Shown: positions 15,965-25,529, counted from the first letter of the stretch. The stretch: DNA of 42,712 bases from Sulfurimonas sp. (GCA_030654155.1 JAURYA010000061.1:1-42712); one strand, 5' to 3'. Program-made: numbers and translations. The notes: generated by a model from the sequence alone, not told the origin.

Positions 15965-16792
15965 TTACTCTCCCGTTCTTTTATTTTTTACTAGTTTTCT
16001 GATTGAAAAACCTAGAGCCTCGTCATCACACACTTCAATGCATCTAGCACAATTTGTGCATTCTCCTGAGAGAACGTCTACGCTCTCTTTAGCAATCATG
16101 TATAAAACTTGTTGCTCAGGACAAACAGTTTTACATTTCATACAAGAAGTACAATTTTCCATAGTGTGATGTACTCTTATCAGACTAAATTTACCCACAA
16201 GTGAATAAAATCCACCTAGTGGACACACATACCCACACCACCCATTTTTAAGAACAAACAGGTCAAAAAGAAAAATAATGAGCATCGCTGCCCATCCAAA
16301 ACCTAAACCAAATATAATACCTCTGTGAAGCATAGATATCGGTGATATAAATTCAAAGGCTGTAACGCCCATCATAAGCGATATAATCAGACTAAGCACT
16401 AAAACCCAATACCTCATATTTCGTGAAGCCGGTTGTCTTTTAGAGATGCTGTCAATATTTAGCTTTCTTCGCAAAAATGCTGCCGCATCCGTTACTAAGT
16501 TTATGGGGCAGACCCAACTACAAAAAGCTCGACCGCCTATAAGTAGATAAAACATAGTTATTATTAAAGCACCGATGATTATATCTGTTGCTAAAATAGC
16601 ACCGGCTGCAACCATTTGGAGTGCAGCATATGGATCACTTAGTGGAACAATATTTAGAAAAAGTGATGAACTGAGATTTCCCATCAGGATAGTCCATCCC
16701 CACGCATTTGCTCCAAAATATAACAGTAATAAGCCTATCTGAGTAGCTCTTCTTAAAATAAGGTATCGGTAATTATTCCAAAGAGTTGTCAT
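15965..16792 (-). CDS. napH: NapH, membrane quinol dehydrogenase subunit
   Basis: A 275-residue membrane iron-sulfur protein with about four transmembrane helices (near 15-35, 60-85, 130-155 and 165-185). It has two CxxxCP motifs (CSWVCPI and CGYVCPL) at the membrane interface and two [4Fe-4S] motifs in the C-terminal cytoplasmic part (CTSCMKCKTVCP and CTNCARCIEVCD). With NapG it oxidises menaquinol and feeds electrons to NapB/NapA. No napC is present in the window, so NapGH is the likely sole route here. It overlaps napG by 4 nt (ATGA). Confidence 0.94.
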   Translation of the reverse strand: MTTLWNNYRYLILRRATQIGLLLLYFGANAWGWTILMGNLSSSLFLNIVPLSDPYAALQMVAAGAILATDIIIGALIITMFYLLIGGRAFCSWVCPINLVTDAAAFLRRKLNIDSISKRQPASRNMRYWVLVLSLIISLMMGVTAFEFISPISMLHRGIIFGLGFGWAAMLIIFLFDLFVLKNGWCGYVCPLGGFYSLVGKFSLIRVHHTMENCTSCMKCKTVCPEQQVLYMIAKESVDVLSGECTNCARCIEVCDDEALGFSIRKLVKNKRTGE

Positions 16793-17580
16793 TTGAAATC
16801 CTCCGAGTCGCTATTTAAAGAGTCAACCGCACTATCTTTGCTTATTTCTGTTGTTGTTTTGATTTCTTTAGCATTTTCTAAACGCTTCTCATCACCTTTA
16901 TCCCAACCTTTAATATAGTAATTACCGGCTTTTCCCATTGCAACTTCTCTAGGAAGCACAAATATTGCTGCTTTTTCTGTAACACAAGCTTTCTCGCATA
17001 ATCCGCAGCCTGTACAAATATTTGAGTGGACAATCGGCGTCAGAAATGCGTGTTTGCCTGTTCTATCATTTTTTTTGTACTCAACACTTATTGCTTCGCC
17101 TAGTAGAGGACAAGCTCTGTAGCATGCGTCACATTGAATTCCCCAAAAAGCTATACAGCTCTCATCGTCTATAACCGCAAGACCCATGTCTGCTACTTTT
17201 ATATCAAGAACTCCATTTGTTGTGACACTAGCTTCATCAAGTGCGCCTGATGGACAAATAGGCACACAAGGAATATCTGGACACATATAACAAGGTATAT
17301 CTCTAGGAATAAAATATGGAGTACCCATAGGTTTATTGTCACCAGGTTTAGCAAGTAAAAGTGTATTGTATGGACAAGCTTCAACACAAAGCCCGCATTT
17401 AATACATGTTTTTAAAAAATCTTCCTCTTTTATGGCTCCGGGTGGGCGAAGCAGCAGCTGTGAAGCTGTAACTTCATCAACATACGCACTCCACACAAAA
17501 CCGCCAAGTGCTGCAATACCAGCACTTCTTGCCATTTTTAGAATAAATTTTCTTCTATCACTTACAGCTCTATTTTCCAT
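16789..17580 (-). CDS. napG: NapG, periplasmic iron-sulfur subunit of the quinol dehydrogenase
   Basis: A 263-residue ferredoxin-like protein with a twin-arginine type leader (SDRRKFILKMARSAG, 7-21) and four [4Fe-4S] motifs: C59/C62/C65/C69-P, CYMCPDIPCVPICP, CIAFWGIQCDACYRACP and CTGCGLCEKACV. It partners NapH in carrying electrons from the quinone pool to NapB. The C-terminal tail (about 235-263) is Ser/Asp/Glu-rich and probably disordered. It starts 55 nt after napA, the widest gap inside the nap operon. Confidence 0.94.
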   Translation of the reverse strand: MENRAVSDRRKFILKMARSAGIAALGGFVWSAYVDEVTASQLLLRPPGAIKEEDFLKTCIKCGLCVEACPYNTLLLAKPGDNKPMGTPYFIPRDIPCYMCPDIPCVPICPSGALDEASVTTNGVLDIKVADMGLAVIDDESCIAFWGIQCDACYRACPLLGEAISVEYKKNDRTGKHAFLTPIVHSNICTGCGLCEKACVTEKAAIFVLPREVAMGKAGNYYIKGWDKGDEKRLENAKEIKTTTEISKDSAVDSLNSDSEDFK

Positions 17581-17635
17581 TTTTATTAGGTGTGGCTTGC
17601 GTGAGCAAAACTTCCCTTATCCTTTAGATATTTAA

Positions 17636-20458
17636 TTATGCTTTGTAAATTTTTACAGCACATTTTTTAAAGTCTGTCTGTTTTGACATAGGACATGTCG
17701 CATCCAAACATACTTTGTTGATAAATACTTTTTCATCAAACCAAGGTACAAATACCAACCCTCTTGGAGGTCTGTTTCTACCGCGAGTCTCAACTCTGGC
17801 TTTTACTTTGCCACGACGTGATTCTACCCAGCATAGACCACCTTGTTTAAGGTCTTTGTTTTTTGCATCAGTAGGGTGCATATAGCACAGCGCTTCAGGA
17901 ACAGCACGATAAAGTTCAGGAACACGCATAGTCATGGTACCTGAGTGCCAGTGTTCTAGCACACGACCTGTACATAACCAAGTGTCGTAAGCAGCATCTG
18001 GCATTTCTGGAGGATCCATGTACGGACGAGCAAATATTTTGGCTTTGTTGGCCAACGATTTTTGTTCGGTTTTTGCATCCATTCCACTTAATGTACCAAA
18101 TTTAAGCGCTTTTGCAATTTGTCCATAGAAAGCGTGTGAATTACCGCTCTCTTTAGTTGCTTTTGCCGCATATGGGTCATACTTAGCGTTAAATCTCCAT
18201 GCCGTCTCTTTACCGTCAACAACAGGCCATTTAAGACCACGTACTTTATGGTACATGTTAAATGGAGCCAAATCGTGACCATGTCCACGAGTAAATGCAG
18301 CGTACTCTTCAAAAAGATATTTTTGAATAAAGAAGCCGTAACCTTTAAACACTTTTCCGTCACTTCCTACAACATTTCTGCTGTCTCCATACCCCTCAGA
18401 GTTATCATACCCTTTTTGGATTGCGTCACTTTGGTCAAGTTGGTAAGATTTAGCAGTTTTGTTGGCAAAAAGTATATCGAACATAGTACTATTTTCACTA
18501 TATCCCATCGCTTTTGCTTTCTCTATAACACTTGGAAGAGCCTCTTTTCTTGCACCGCTTGGAGCCCATTCACCCCATAAATCTTTAACAGTAAATCTTT
18601 TAGAGAGCTCAACCCACTGCCAAGTATCACTCATAGCGTCACCGACAGGGAGAACTTGTTGTCTCCAGTGTTGTGTACGACGCTCAGCATTACCGTAAGC
18701 TCCCCACTTTTCATAAATCATAGCAGAAGGCAAGATAAGATCTGAAACTTTAGCCGAGATACCAGGGTATCCATCAGAAGTAACAATAAAGTTATCCATT
18801 TCGCGAGCTGCTTTAATCCAGTGATGAGCAGATGCAGAATCTTGGTAAGGATTACAAACATTTACCCATGCAAATTTAACTAAACCATCTTCGATATCTC
18901 TATGGATTTTCATAATGTGTTGCACGCCAACAGCGTTTAGAGTTCCCTCAGGAATCATCCATTTGTTTTCTGCAATTTTTCTATGTGCAGGATTTTCAAC
19001 CATCATATCGGCTGGCAATCTATGTGTAAATGTACCAACTTCACGAGCAGTACCGCAAGCAGAAGGTTGACCAGTTAATGAGAATGCACCATCACCAGGA
19101 TTAGCTTGTTTATTTAGTAAAAAGTGAACATTATAAGCAAGTGTGTTAACCCAAGTACCGCGAGTATGTTGATTCATACCCATTGTCCAAAAAGATACGA
19201 CCTTTCTGCCTTTTTCAATATAGAGATTAGCTAACTGTTGAAGTTTTTCTTTAAATACTTCAACATTTTCATCAGGGTCGCCTTTTACTATAGCAGCCGT
19301 GTACTCTAATGTGTATGGTGCTACTGATTTTTTATAATCTTCGTATGAAATTTCCCAGTGAGCCAGAGTTCCTGCTTGATGATTCATTGTATCACCGGCT
19401 TTATAGCCATAAGGTTCTAATGCAGGACCCTCTTTTTTGGAAACAATAGTCTTCATCTCTTTAGAGACGATTTCCATCTCTTTAGCACTATACTTTCCAT
19501 CTTTAAGTGACTTTTCGCCCTCTCTTCTAAGTCCGTAACCAATATTTACCGGACCAGCTGCAAAAATCATATGTTTTTTAACAAAATCCCAATCAATAAT
19601 TTTTTCAGCATCGTCTCTCATAACTATTTCTCTAGCGATGTAGTTCCATAGAGCGCCATCTGTATTTGGTGAGAAGATGATTTCAGTATCAGCTAAATCC
19701 GATGTTCTATGAGTATAAGTTTGTATTGATATAACTTTTACTCTATCAGGATTTGATAGTTTTCTGTCTGTAACACGAGACCAAAGAATAGGGTGCATTT
19801 CAGCCATATTTGAACCCCAAGATACAATCGTATCAGTTAGTTCGATATCGTCATAACATCCTGAAGGCTCATCAACACCGAATGTTTGATAAAAACCAAC
19901 AACTGCAGATGCCATACAGTGACGAGCATTTGGATCTATCGCATTTGAGCGAAATCCTGCTTTCATCATTTTTAGAGCTGTATAACCTTCCATAATTGTG
20001 TATTGACCTGATGCAAATACTGCAACAGACTCCGGTCCGCCATGTTTAAGCGCTTTTTTGATGTGAACTTCCATCTCATCGTAAGCTCTTTGCCATGATA
20101 CTGGAACAAATTTACCTTTTTTGTCAAACTTACCGTCAGCGCCAACTCTAAGTAGCGGTTGAGTAAGTCTATCAGCACCGTACATAATCTTAGCATTAAA
20201 GTAACCTTTAATACAGTTAAGACCACGATTTACAGGTGCAGCCGGGTCTCCTTTGACAGCAACGATTTTACCGTTTTTTGTTGCCATCATAATACCACAA
20301 CCAGTACCACAGAAACGACAAGCCGCCTTGTCCCATCTCCAGTCCCCTTCAGCTTGGTTTGCCGCTGCTTCTAGCTCCGCTGGTACACTCATACCAATCG
20401 CCGCTGCTGCAGATGCCGCCGCTGAACTTTTAAGAAATTCTCTTCTTGAAAGTGACAT
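17636..20458 (-). CDS. napA: NapA, catalytic subunit of periplasmic nitrate reductase
   Basis: A 940-residue molybdoenzyme that reduces nitrate to nitrite in the periplasm. The ATG at 20458 is chosen because AGGAG lies just upstream and the protein then begins with the twin-arginine signal [12 protein letters not shown] (4-15). The [4Fe-4S] ligands are C47, C50, C54 and C82, and the molybdenum ligand is C181 in ARHCMASAV. The C-terminal molybdopterin-binding domain contains [16 protein letters not shown]. Length is normal for Campylobacterota NapA. It is the first gene of the nap operon, with the predicted promoter about 85-130 nt upstream. Confidence 0.97.
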   Translation of the reverse strand: MSLSRREFLKSSAAASAAAAIGMSVPAELEAAANQAEGDWRWDKAACRFCGTGCGIMMATKNGKIVAVKGDPAAPVNRGLNCIKGYFNAKIMYGADRLTQPLLRVGADGKFDKKGKFVPVSWQRAYDEMEVHIKKALKHGGPESVAVFASGQYTIMEGYTALKMMKAGFRSNAIDPNARHCMASAVVGFYQTFGVDEPSGCYDDIELTDTIVSWGSNMAEMHPILWSRVTDRKLSNPDRVKVISIQTYTHRTSDLADTEIIFSPNTDGALWNYIAREIVMRDDAEKIIDWDFVKKHMIFAAGPVNIGYGLRREGEKSLKDGKYSAKEMEIVSKEMKTIVSKKEGPALEPYGYKAGDTMNHQAGTLAHWEISYEDYKKSVAPYTLEYTAAIVKGDPDENVEVFKEKLQQLANLYIEKGRKVVSFWTMGMNQHTRGTWVNTLAYNVHFLLNKQANPGDGAFSLTGQPSACGTAREVGTFTHRLPADMMVENPAHRKIAENKWMIPEGTLNAVGVQHIMKIHRDIEDGLVKFAWVNVCNPYQDSASAHHWIKAAREMDNFIVTSDGYPGISAKVSDLILPSAMIYEKWGAYGNAERRTQHWRQQVLPVGDAMSDTWQWVELSKRFTVKDLWGEWAPSGARKEALPSVIEKAKAMGYSENSTMFDILFANKTAKSYQLDQSDAIQKGYDNSEGYGDSRNVVGSDGKVFKGYGFFIQKYLFEEYAAFTRGHGHDLAPFNMYHKVRGLKWPVVDGKETAWRFNAKYDPYAAKATKESGNSHAFYGQIAKALKFGTLSGMDAKTEQKSLANKAKIFARPYMDPPEMPDAAYDTWLCTGRVLEHWHSGTMTMRVPELYRAVPEALCYMHPTDAKNKDLKQGGLCWVESRRGKVKARVETRGRNRPPRGLVFVPWFDEKVFINKVCLDATCPMSKQTDFKKCAVKIYKA

Positions 20459-20548
20459 ATTTTCTCCTATTTGATAATTTTTAAAATAAAATAGCACAAA
20501 ACTATAATATTTTCATTTTTTTTGTTAAGGTGTCCATTAACGAGATTG

Positions 20549-20591
20549 ATAATATCACTTTTCAGCTGAAAAAATCTTTGACTTAAGTCAT
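20549..20591 (-). promoter_or_regulatory. Predicted nap promoter: FNR-type box, central palindrome and extended -10
   Basis: Read on the minus strand, an extended -10 (TG-A-TATTAT, 20557-20549) predicts a start near 20542. TTGACTTAAGTCAT (plus-strand view, 20578-20591), one base from the FNR consensus TTGAC-N4-GTCAA, is centred at about -42.5, the class II activator position. The -35 hexamer is poor, as expected of an activator-dependent promoter. Between them lies a perfect 14-bp palindrome, TTTTCAGCTGAAAA (20559-20572). A looser inverted repeat, GTTAA-N8-TTAAC (20524-20541), falls just downstream of the predicted start. The leader to napA would be about 84 nt. Confidence 0.55.
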
Positions 20592-20677
20592 AAAAGTAGT
20601 TTTTATTATTAAGATGATTTTAATATCTTGAAAATGTATATATAAGTAGCACTTAAGATAAGAATAAGCTTTTAAAA

Positions 20678-21697
20678 TTATGATTCTTTATTCTTAAGCT
20701 CTTGGCAACTTTTAATAAGCTTATCCAGCTCTTTTTTTAAATTTGTTAATTTTTTTGTAGAGTTTATAAGCTCTTCGGTTGATTCTATAACTATGTCTTC
20801 GCTGTTGTTTAGGTGTTTTGATGCCAATGATTTATCTTTTAATTCTATTAAAATGGTATCAAACTCATCGGTTAGCTCTTCTAATTTTGATGAGGCTTTT
20901 TGAGATTGAAGCAATGCCTCATTTGAGTGTTCAACAGCAGAGTTTATCTTGTTTATAAAACAGTTTATAGTATCACTCACTTCAACAATCTCGATTTCAC
21001 TCTCTGCCTCAAGTTTGATAGGGGTAAGGTTTGATATATCCTCATTATCCACAAGCATTTTGGAGTACTGCATAAAAGAGTCAACGTGTGATTCAATCGA
21101 TTTTAATTGCATAAGAGAGTATAAAAACAGAAGGAAGAGTATTGCTCCGGAAGAGTATTGAAAACTTTTAATAAAGTTTGTTTTATCTTCACTGTGATTT
21201 GTGTACATTGTTACCAGCTTATCAACGTTGTTAAGCAGTATGGTGTTGTGTTTGTATATGGAAGCGACAATAAGTTCCAGCTCCTGGGTTTTTTTAACTT
21301 CTGAGCTTGAAAGCAGTTTAAAATTTTGAACATCTTCATAAAACTTTTCCCACAGTTTGCTCACTTCAACAAGCTGATTTGATATCTCATGTGTAGGTGC
21401 TACCAATATTCCTTTGTCATGGTTTCCATGTTTTAGAGTATTTAAGCCGTCAATAAATTCATCACATGCAGAATTTAATTCATAAAAATCTTGGGTGGAG
21501 TTATAGTATACATAAAAGATGTTTTTTGCTATTTTCTGAGTCAGCATTCTCTGTTTGCCTGCAATATTTATAACAAGAGCATCTTTAATATTTTGTTGAT
21601 TTAAATATATTGTCGTTCCTATTACACTGGCCATCAGAAATATTAACAGGGCACCGATAAGCTTTATTTTTGTGCTGATTTTATTTGGTTTTATCAT
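20678..21697 (-). CDS. PilJ/NarX-type nitrate-sensor-like membrane protein without an output domain
   Basis: A 339-residue protein with two membrane helices (about 11-32 and 180-198) enclosing a helical periplasmic domain. INIAGKQRMLTQKIA (43-57) matches the P-box-like motif of the PilJ N-terminal/NarX sensor family (NxxGxxRMxxQ), which in NarX/NarQ binds nitrate or nitrite. The cytoplasmic part (199-339) is a HAMP-like segment and Ser/Lys/Glu-rich coiled coil. No histidine kinase, methyl-accepting hairpin or GGDEF domain is visible, and the gene ends without sign of frameshift. It overlaps the upstream Crp/Fnr gene by 4 nt and lies ahead of napA. Nitrate binding is inferred. Confidence 0.75.
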   Translation of the reverse strand: MIKPNKISTKIKLIGALLIFLMASVIGTTIYLNQQNIKDALVINIAGKQRMLTQKIAKNIFYVYYNSTQDFYELNSACDEFIDGLNTLKHGNHDKGILVAPTHEISNQLVEVSKLWEKFYEDVQNFKLLSSSEVKKTQELELIVASIYKHNTILLNNVDKLVTMYTNHSEDKTNFIKSFQYSSGAILFLLFLYSLMQLKSIESHVDSFMQYSKMLVDNEDISNLTPIKLEAESEIEIVEVSDTINCFINKINSAVEHSNEALLQSQKASSKLEELTDEFDTILIELKDKSLASKHLNNSEDIVIESTEELINSTKKLTNLKKELDKLIKSCQELKNKES

Positions 21698-22362
21698 GTC
21701 AGTTCACCCCTGTATGTATTTTTTAGCATCTCTTTGTCTAAGATAATGACATCTGTATTTTCTATATCTATAATGGAACTTCTTTTTAATTTTTTTAGAA
21801 CTCTAGAGAGAGTTTCAGGTTGAATGTGCAACATAAAAGAGATCTCATGTCTTTTAAGCGAGTTGAACATCTCTAAATCATTGTAAAGAGTAAAAGCAAC
21901 TTTCGCCGTCGCATCAAAAACAAGTTCTCTGTTTACAACGCAGTGAAGCTGCTGTGTTTTTAGCAGTATCTCATTTATAAACTCATTGTTTAGGATGTTT
22001 TTCGATAAAAATTCCGTTTTTAGTTCCTGAAAATTAACTTCCAGCACAATGCTCTCTTCCATAAATTCGGCATTTGAAAAACAGTGTATTGCGTTATCAT
22101 CTAGCGTTGTAAGTTCAGATATAAGAGAATTTTTATGTATGTGGTAGAGAAATATCTCGTTTTCAAATTTATCTATTTTGTAAACTTTTAAAAGCCCTGA
22201 AACTAAAAAAAAGAGTTTGTTGCTGGAGTCGTTTTCATAATAGAGTATTGAATTTTTTGGGTAGGTGGTTATTTTTGAGATGCTGTCGATAATATCCAAT
22301 TTTTCACTATCAAGAGAGTTGAAAAAAGATAGCTGTTTTATAAAATTTAATTTTTCATTCAT
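21694..22362 (-). CDS. Crp/Fnr family transcriptional regulator
   Basis: A 222-residue regulator. The cyclic-nucleotide-binding-like domain spans about 10-120 and a winged HTH about 145-215. The recognition helix reads QPETLSRVLKKLK (181-193), with E-x-x-S-R at 183-187 as in FNR, which predicts TTGA(T/C) half-sites. Only two cysteines are present (94 and 141) and there is no N-terminal cysteine cluster, so it is not an oxygen-sensing FNR. Its signal is unknown. The overlap with the sensor-like gene and the FNR-type box upstream of napA make it the best local candidate for the nap activator. Confidence 0.85.
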   Translation of the reverse strand: MNEKLNFIKQLSFFNSLDSEKLDIIDSISKITTYPKNSILYYENDSSNKLFFLVSGLLKVYKIDKFENEIFLYHIHKNSLISELTTLDDNAIHCFSNAEFMEESIVLEVNFQELKTEFLSKNILNNEFINEILLKTQQLHCVVNRELVFDATAKVAFTLYNDLEMFNSLKRHEISFMLHIQPETLSRVLKKLKRSSIIDIENTDVIILDKEMLKNTYRGELT

Positions 22363-22460
22363 ACCTGTTATCTTGCTTCTTTATAATATTTTATAGTACT
22401 GCTTTGTTAAAATTCCTACATTTTGTATTTTATCATAAAAGATAGCTATTTTATAAAATT
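22324..22460. repeat. 24-nt imperfect direct repeat spanning the crp 5' end and the divergent intergenic region
   Basis: Positions 22324-22347, inside the first codons of the Crp/Fnr gene, recur at 22437-22460 in the intergenic region with one mismatch (position 12 of 24, G versus A). The unit begins AAAAGATAGCT and ends TTTTATAAAATT. The second copy lies 59 nt before the diguanylate cyclase start. AT-richness makes chance similarity possible, but 23 of 24 identity at 113-nt spacing suggests a local duplication. Confidence 0.5.
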
Positions 22461-22518
22461 AGTTTACACATTTGGTATGGTGTTTGCTCTAGTTAAATGA
22501 TGTTTTGTAGGGAGTTTA

Positions 22519-23775
22519 ATGAATTTTATAGAGGCTTTGAAATTAAAAAGTAAACTTTTTTTTATTTTCATTATTATTACCGTAGGTCTTCTATTTATTG
22601 GGATTATGGGCGCAATAAACTTAAACTCAATGAAAAAAAATCTAGATTCGCTATATTTTGGCTCATTTGTTCCTGTAATTGAACTAAATACTATTCTTCA
22701 AACATATCATGGAAATTTAGCAAGTAGCATATATAAAGCAAAAAATATGCAAATTACTCCATATGGGGTAAAGTTACAAATCAAACTTTCAATAAATACA
22801 ATCGAGAGAGAGTGGAAAAACTACGAGGCTCATTTTAAAAGAAATGGAGAGGCAGAATATGTTGAGTATGTTGCAGCAGAAATAAAAGATACAAACAGAT
22901 ATTTTTATACTATTTTAGAAGCCATTGAAAATGGTCATGACGCAAAAGATTTAGTAATGAGTAATGTTGAGAAAAAAATTACCCATATCCACGAAGTAGT
23001 AAATAAGTTGATTGATTACGAAGTAGAAGTCGCCAAGTATGAGCGAAAAGCTTTTTTAAACGTATATGGCTCTATTTTACTAAAAGTTGGTTCGATATTG
23101 GGCATCGTAATTTTCAGTGTTATGATAATCTCATTTTATGTGTTTAAAAGTATCCAGAGTAATCAAACAGCTCTTGAAATAGCTACAAAAAAACTAAAAA
23201 TAGCAAATAAAAAGCTAGAAAATGCTTCATACACTGACACTTTAACTGGACTTCACAATAGAAGATATTTCAATCTAATTTATGATAGAGAGATAAAAAG
23301 GGCTAAAAGAAATCACAGTTATATAACTTTTATGATGCTTGACATAGACTATTTTAAGCAGTATAACGACACATATGGACATATAGAGGGAGATGCGGCT
23401 CTTAAGAGTGTTGCAAAAGTTTTTAAAGATATTTTAAAACGTCCGAGTGACTTTGTTTTTAGACTTGGAGGTGAAGAGTTTGGAATTCTTCTCACAGAGA
23501 CGCCTGAATCGAACAGTACGGTAGTTGCTAGTAATATTTGTGATGCTATAAAGGCGCGGGAGATTAAGCATGCGGGCTCAAAAGTAAATAATTTTTTGAC
23601 TGTTTCTATTGGTGTGGCTTGTTGTATAGCCGATGAAGCGCTTAATGAAGAGGTTTTGATAAGTCGTGCTGATGAGATGCTCTACAGTGCAAAAGAGAGA
23701 GGAAGAGATAGATATAGCATAACTACAAACATAAGCGTGGCAACTCCGCATGTGGCGGAGGAGACAAGCGCTTAA
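22519..23775 (+). CDS. Membrane-bound diguanylate cyclase (sensor domain-GGDEF)
   Basis: A 418-residue protein. Two membrane helices (about 11-33 and 186-209) enclose a four-helix-bundle-like periplasmic sensor domain. A short coiled coil leads to a GGDEF domain (about 236-400) with TDTLTGLHNRRYF and the active-site GGEEF at 317-321, so c-di-GMP synthesis is expected. A product-inhibition site is present: R308-P-S-D311, five residues before GGEEF. The ATG follows TAGGGAG. The stop overlaps the converging gdhA stop by 4 nt. The signal sensed is unknown. Confidence 0.92.
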   Translation: MNFIEALKLKSKLFFIFIIITVGLLFIGIMGAINLNSMKKNLDSLYFGSFVPVIELNTILQTYHGNLASSIYKAKNMQITPYGVKLQIKLSINTIEREWKNYEAHFKRNGEAEYVEYVAAEIKDTNRYFYTILEAIENGHDAKDLVMSNVEKKITHIHEVVNKLIDYEVEVAKYERKAFLNVYGSILLKVGSILGIVIFSVMIISFYVFKSIQSNQTALEIATKKLKIANKKLENASYTDTLTGLHNRRYFNLIYDREIKRAKRNHSYITFMMLDIDYFKQYNDTYGHIEGDAALKSVAKVFKDILKRPSDFVFRLGGEEFGILLTETPESNSTVVASNICDAIKAREIKHAGSKVNNFLTVSIGVACCIADEALNEEVLISRADEMLYSAKERGRDRYSITTNISVATPHVAEETSA

Positions 23776-25124
23776 ACTAGTCCTTGCTCAATCATAGCGT
23801 CTGCTACTTTTCTAAATCCTGCAATATTTGCACCTAAAACCAAGTTTGTAGGTTCTCCGAATTCTGCCGCGGTGGTACTTGCACTCACATAGATATTTTT
23901 CATAATTTTAGCCAATTTTGCGTCAACCTCTTCAAAACTCCAGCTAGTCATAGAAGCATTTTGTGCCATTTCAAGCTGGCTTGTTGCAACTCCGCCTGCA
24001 TTTGCAGCTTTCCCTGGACCATAGCATATTTTTGCATCGATAAATGCGTGAACAGCCTTAAGAGTTGATGGCATATTTGCACCCTCGCTTACGCATATAC
24101 AACCGTTTTTAAGAAGGTTTTTGGCATCGTTTAAATTTAGTTCATTTTGTGTCGCGCACGGAAAAGCTGCAAAACATGGAGTATTATAAACCGCATTTGT
24201 TCCAGCAGGGTACTCTTCAATAGGCGTATATTTTGCAGTCGGTCTATATTTTACATATTCGCTCAATCTTAATCTTTTAACCTCTTTTAACTCTTTTAAA
24301 AGTTCTAAATTGATACCGCTTTCATCATAAATCATACCGTTTGAGTCGCTGCATGTTACCGGAAGTGCGCCGAGATGATAAAGTTTTTCGATAGTGTAGA
24401 TAGATACATTTCCAGAACCTGAGACTACACATCTTTTCCCTTCGAGTGTTTCGTCTCTATCTTCTAACATGTATTTTGCAAAGTAAACTGCACCGTAGCC
24501 CGTAGCCTCGGTACGCGCCAGTGAACCACCCCATTTTAGAGACTTGCCGGTAAAGACGCCCTCATATTTGTTTGAGAGTTTTTTATACATACCGAACATA
24601 TAACCGATTTCTCTGCCTCCAACTCCGATGTCTCCTGCCGGAACGTCAGTATTTGCTCCGATATGTCTGAAAAGTTCACTCATGAAAGCTTGGCAAAATT
24701 TCATTATTTCGTTGTCGGATTTGCCTTTTGGATTAAAGTCGCTTCCGCCTTTTCCGCCACCGATTTGAAGACCTGTAAGTGAGTTTTTAAAAATCTGCTC
24801 AAACCCTAAAAACTTGATAACTCCGGCATTTACGCTTGGGTGAAATCTTAAACCGCCTTTGTATGGTCCTAAAGCCGAGTTAAACTCGATTCTATACCCT
24901 TTGTTTACTTGAATTTCGCCTTTGTCATCAAGCCAGTTTACTCTAAAAAGTATTTGACGCTCAGGTTCTACGATTCTCTCTATTATCTTGTATTTTGCAT
25001 ATTTTGGATACTGCAATATTAAAGGTCTTAGTGACTCCAATACCTCTTCTGCAGCTTGATAAAACTCGTTTTGAGCAGGGCTTGTTCTTTTTAAGTAATC
25101 TAAAACTTCTTTAACATACGGCAT
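23772..25124 (-). CDS. gdhA: NADP-dependent glutamate dehydrogenase
   Basis: A 450-residue hexameric-type glutamate dehydrogenase that interconverts 2-oxoglutarate plus ammonium and glutamate. Characteristic blocks are ALGPYKGGLRFHPSV, LQIGGGKGGSDFNPKG (with the catalytic lysine region), DVPAGDIGVGGREIGYM and the nucleotide-binding GSGNVSIY. Length matches the GdhA (~450 aa) NADP class; the cofactor call is by family. A TATAAT at 25164-25159 on this strand and AAAGGAAAAAAATG ahead of the start support a promoter and start of its own. Confidence 0.95.
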   Translation of the reverse strand: MPYVKEVLDYLKRTSPAQNEFYQAAEEVLESLRPLILQYPKYAKYKIIERIVEPERQILFRVNWLDDKGEIQVNKGYRIEFNSALGPYKGGLRFHPSVNAGVIKFLGFEQIFKNSLTGLQIGGGKGGSDFNPKGKSDNEIMKFCQAFMSELFRHIGANTDVPAGDIGVGGREIGYMFGMYKKLSNKYEGVFTGKSLKWGGSLARTEATGYGAVYFAKYMLEDRDETLEGKRCVVSGSGNVSIYTIEKLYHLGALPVTCSDSNGMIYDESGINLELLKELKEVKRLRLSEYVKYRPTAKYTPIEEYPAGTNAVYNTPCFAAFPCATQNELNLNDAKNLLKNGCICVSEGANMPSTLKAVHAFIDAKICYGPGKAANAGGVATSQLEMAQNASMTSWSFEEVDAKLAKIMKNIYVSASTTAAEFGEPTNLVLGANIAGFRKVADAMIEQGLV

Positions 25125-25158
25125 TTTTTTCCTTTGATTTAACTAGGCTTTTAGTAGT

Positions 25159-25164
25159 ATTATA
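25159..25164 (-). promoter_or_regulatory. Predicted -10 box for gdhA
   Basis: TATAAT on the minus strand within TAGTATATAATAC, preceded by an AT tract. It gives a leader of about 28 nt before the gdhA ATG at 25124. Confidence 0.5.
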
Positions 25165-25184
25165 TACTAAAATTAAAATTAAAA

Positions 25185-25529
25185 TCAATGTCCGTGTTTA
25201 AATCTAAAACCATTTTCTACAAGCAAAATTCTAAGTTTATCTTTGAGTTCACCCTGAAACTCCATCCAGCCGTCTTTAAGAGTACCGCCGCAGCCAAGCT
25301 TTTTTTTCAGACTTTTTAGTATCTCTTGGGAAATGTCTTCCTTTAGGCAAAATTCGCCGACAAGAGTTACTGTTTTCCCTCGTCTCTTCTCTTTTTTAAA
25401 AACTAAAAAGTGCTTGTTTGGCTCTAAAATCTCACCTGCAACAGCTGTCTTTCTAGGTGATTGAACTTCCGCCCATCCATCTTTTATTTCGGTACCGATA
25501 AAGAGATCCAGTTTTTTGCCTCTGCTCAA
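25185..25529 (-). CDS. SUI1/eIF1-like translation factor (YciH family)
   Basis: A 114-residue protein whose C-terminal ~75 residues form the SUI1 fold: GKTVTLVGEF, then LGCGGTLKDGWMEFQGEL (the GGT block) and a final LLVENGFRFK. Bacterial YciH proteins resemble eukaryotic eIF1 and may influence start-codon selection, but their cellular role is poorly settled. The N-terminal ~35 residues (KDGWAEVQSPRKTA) are of the type seen in other bacterial members. The start overlaps the DUF1653 gene by 4 nt, so the pair is probably co-translated. Confidence 0.88.
   Translation of the reverse strand: MSRGKKLDLFIGTEIKDGWAEVQSPRKTAVAGEILEPNKHFLVFKKEKRRGKTVTLVGEFCLKEDISQEILKSLKKKLGCGGTLKDGWMEFQGELKDKLRILLVENGFRFKHGH

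Noticed and set aside
20659-20696. TAAGAATAA/TTATTCTTA inverted repeat at the end of the nitrate-sensor-like gene, as a terminator
   Set aside because: The stem is all A/T but for one G-C pair, has a 20-nt loop and no T tract, so it is unlikely to stop transcription by itself.
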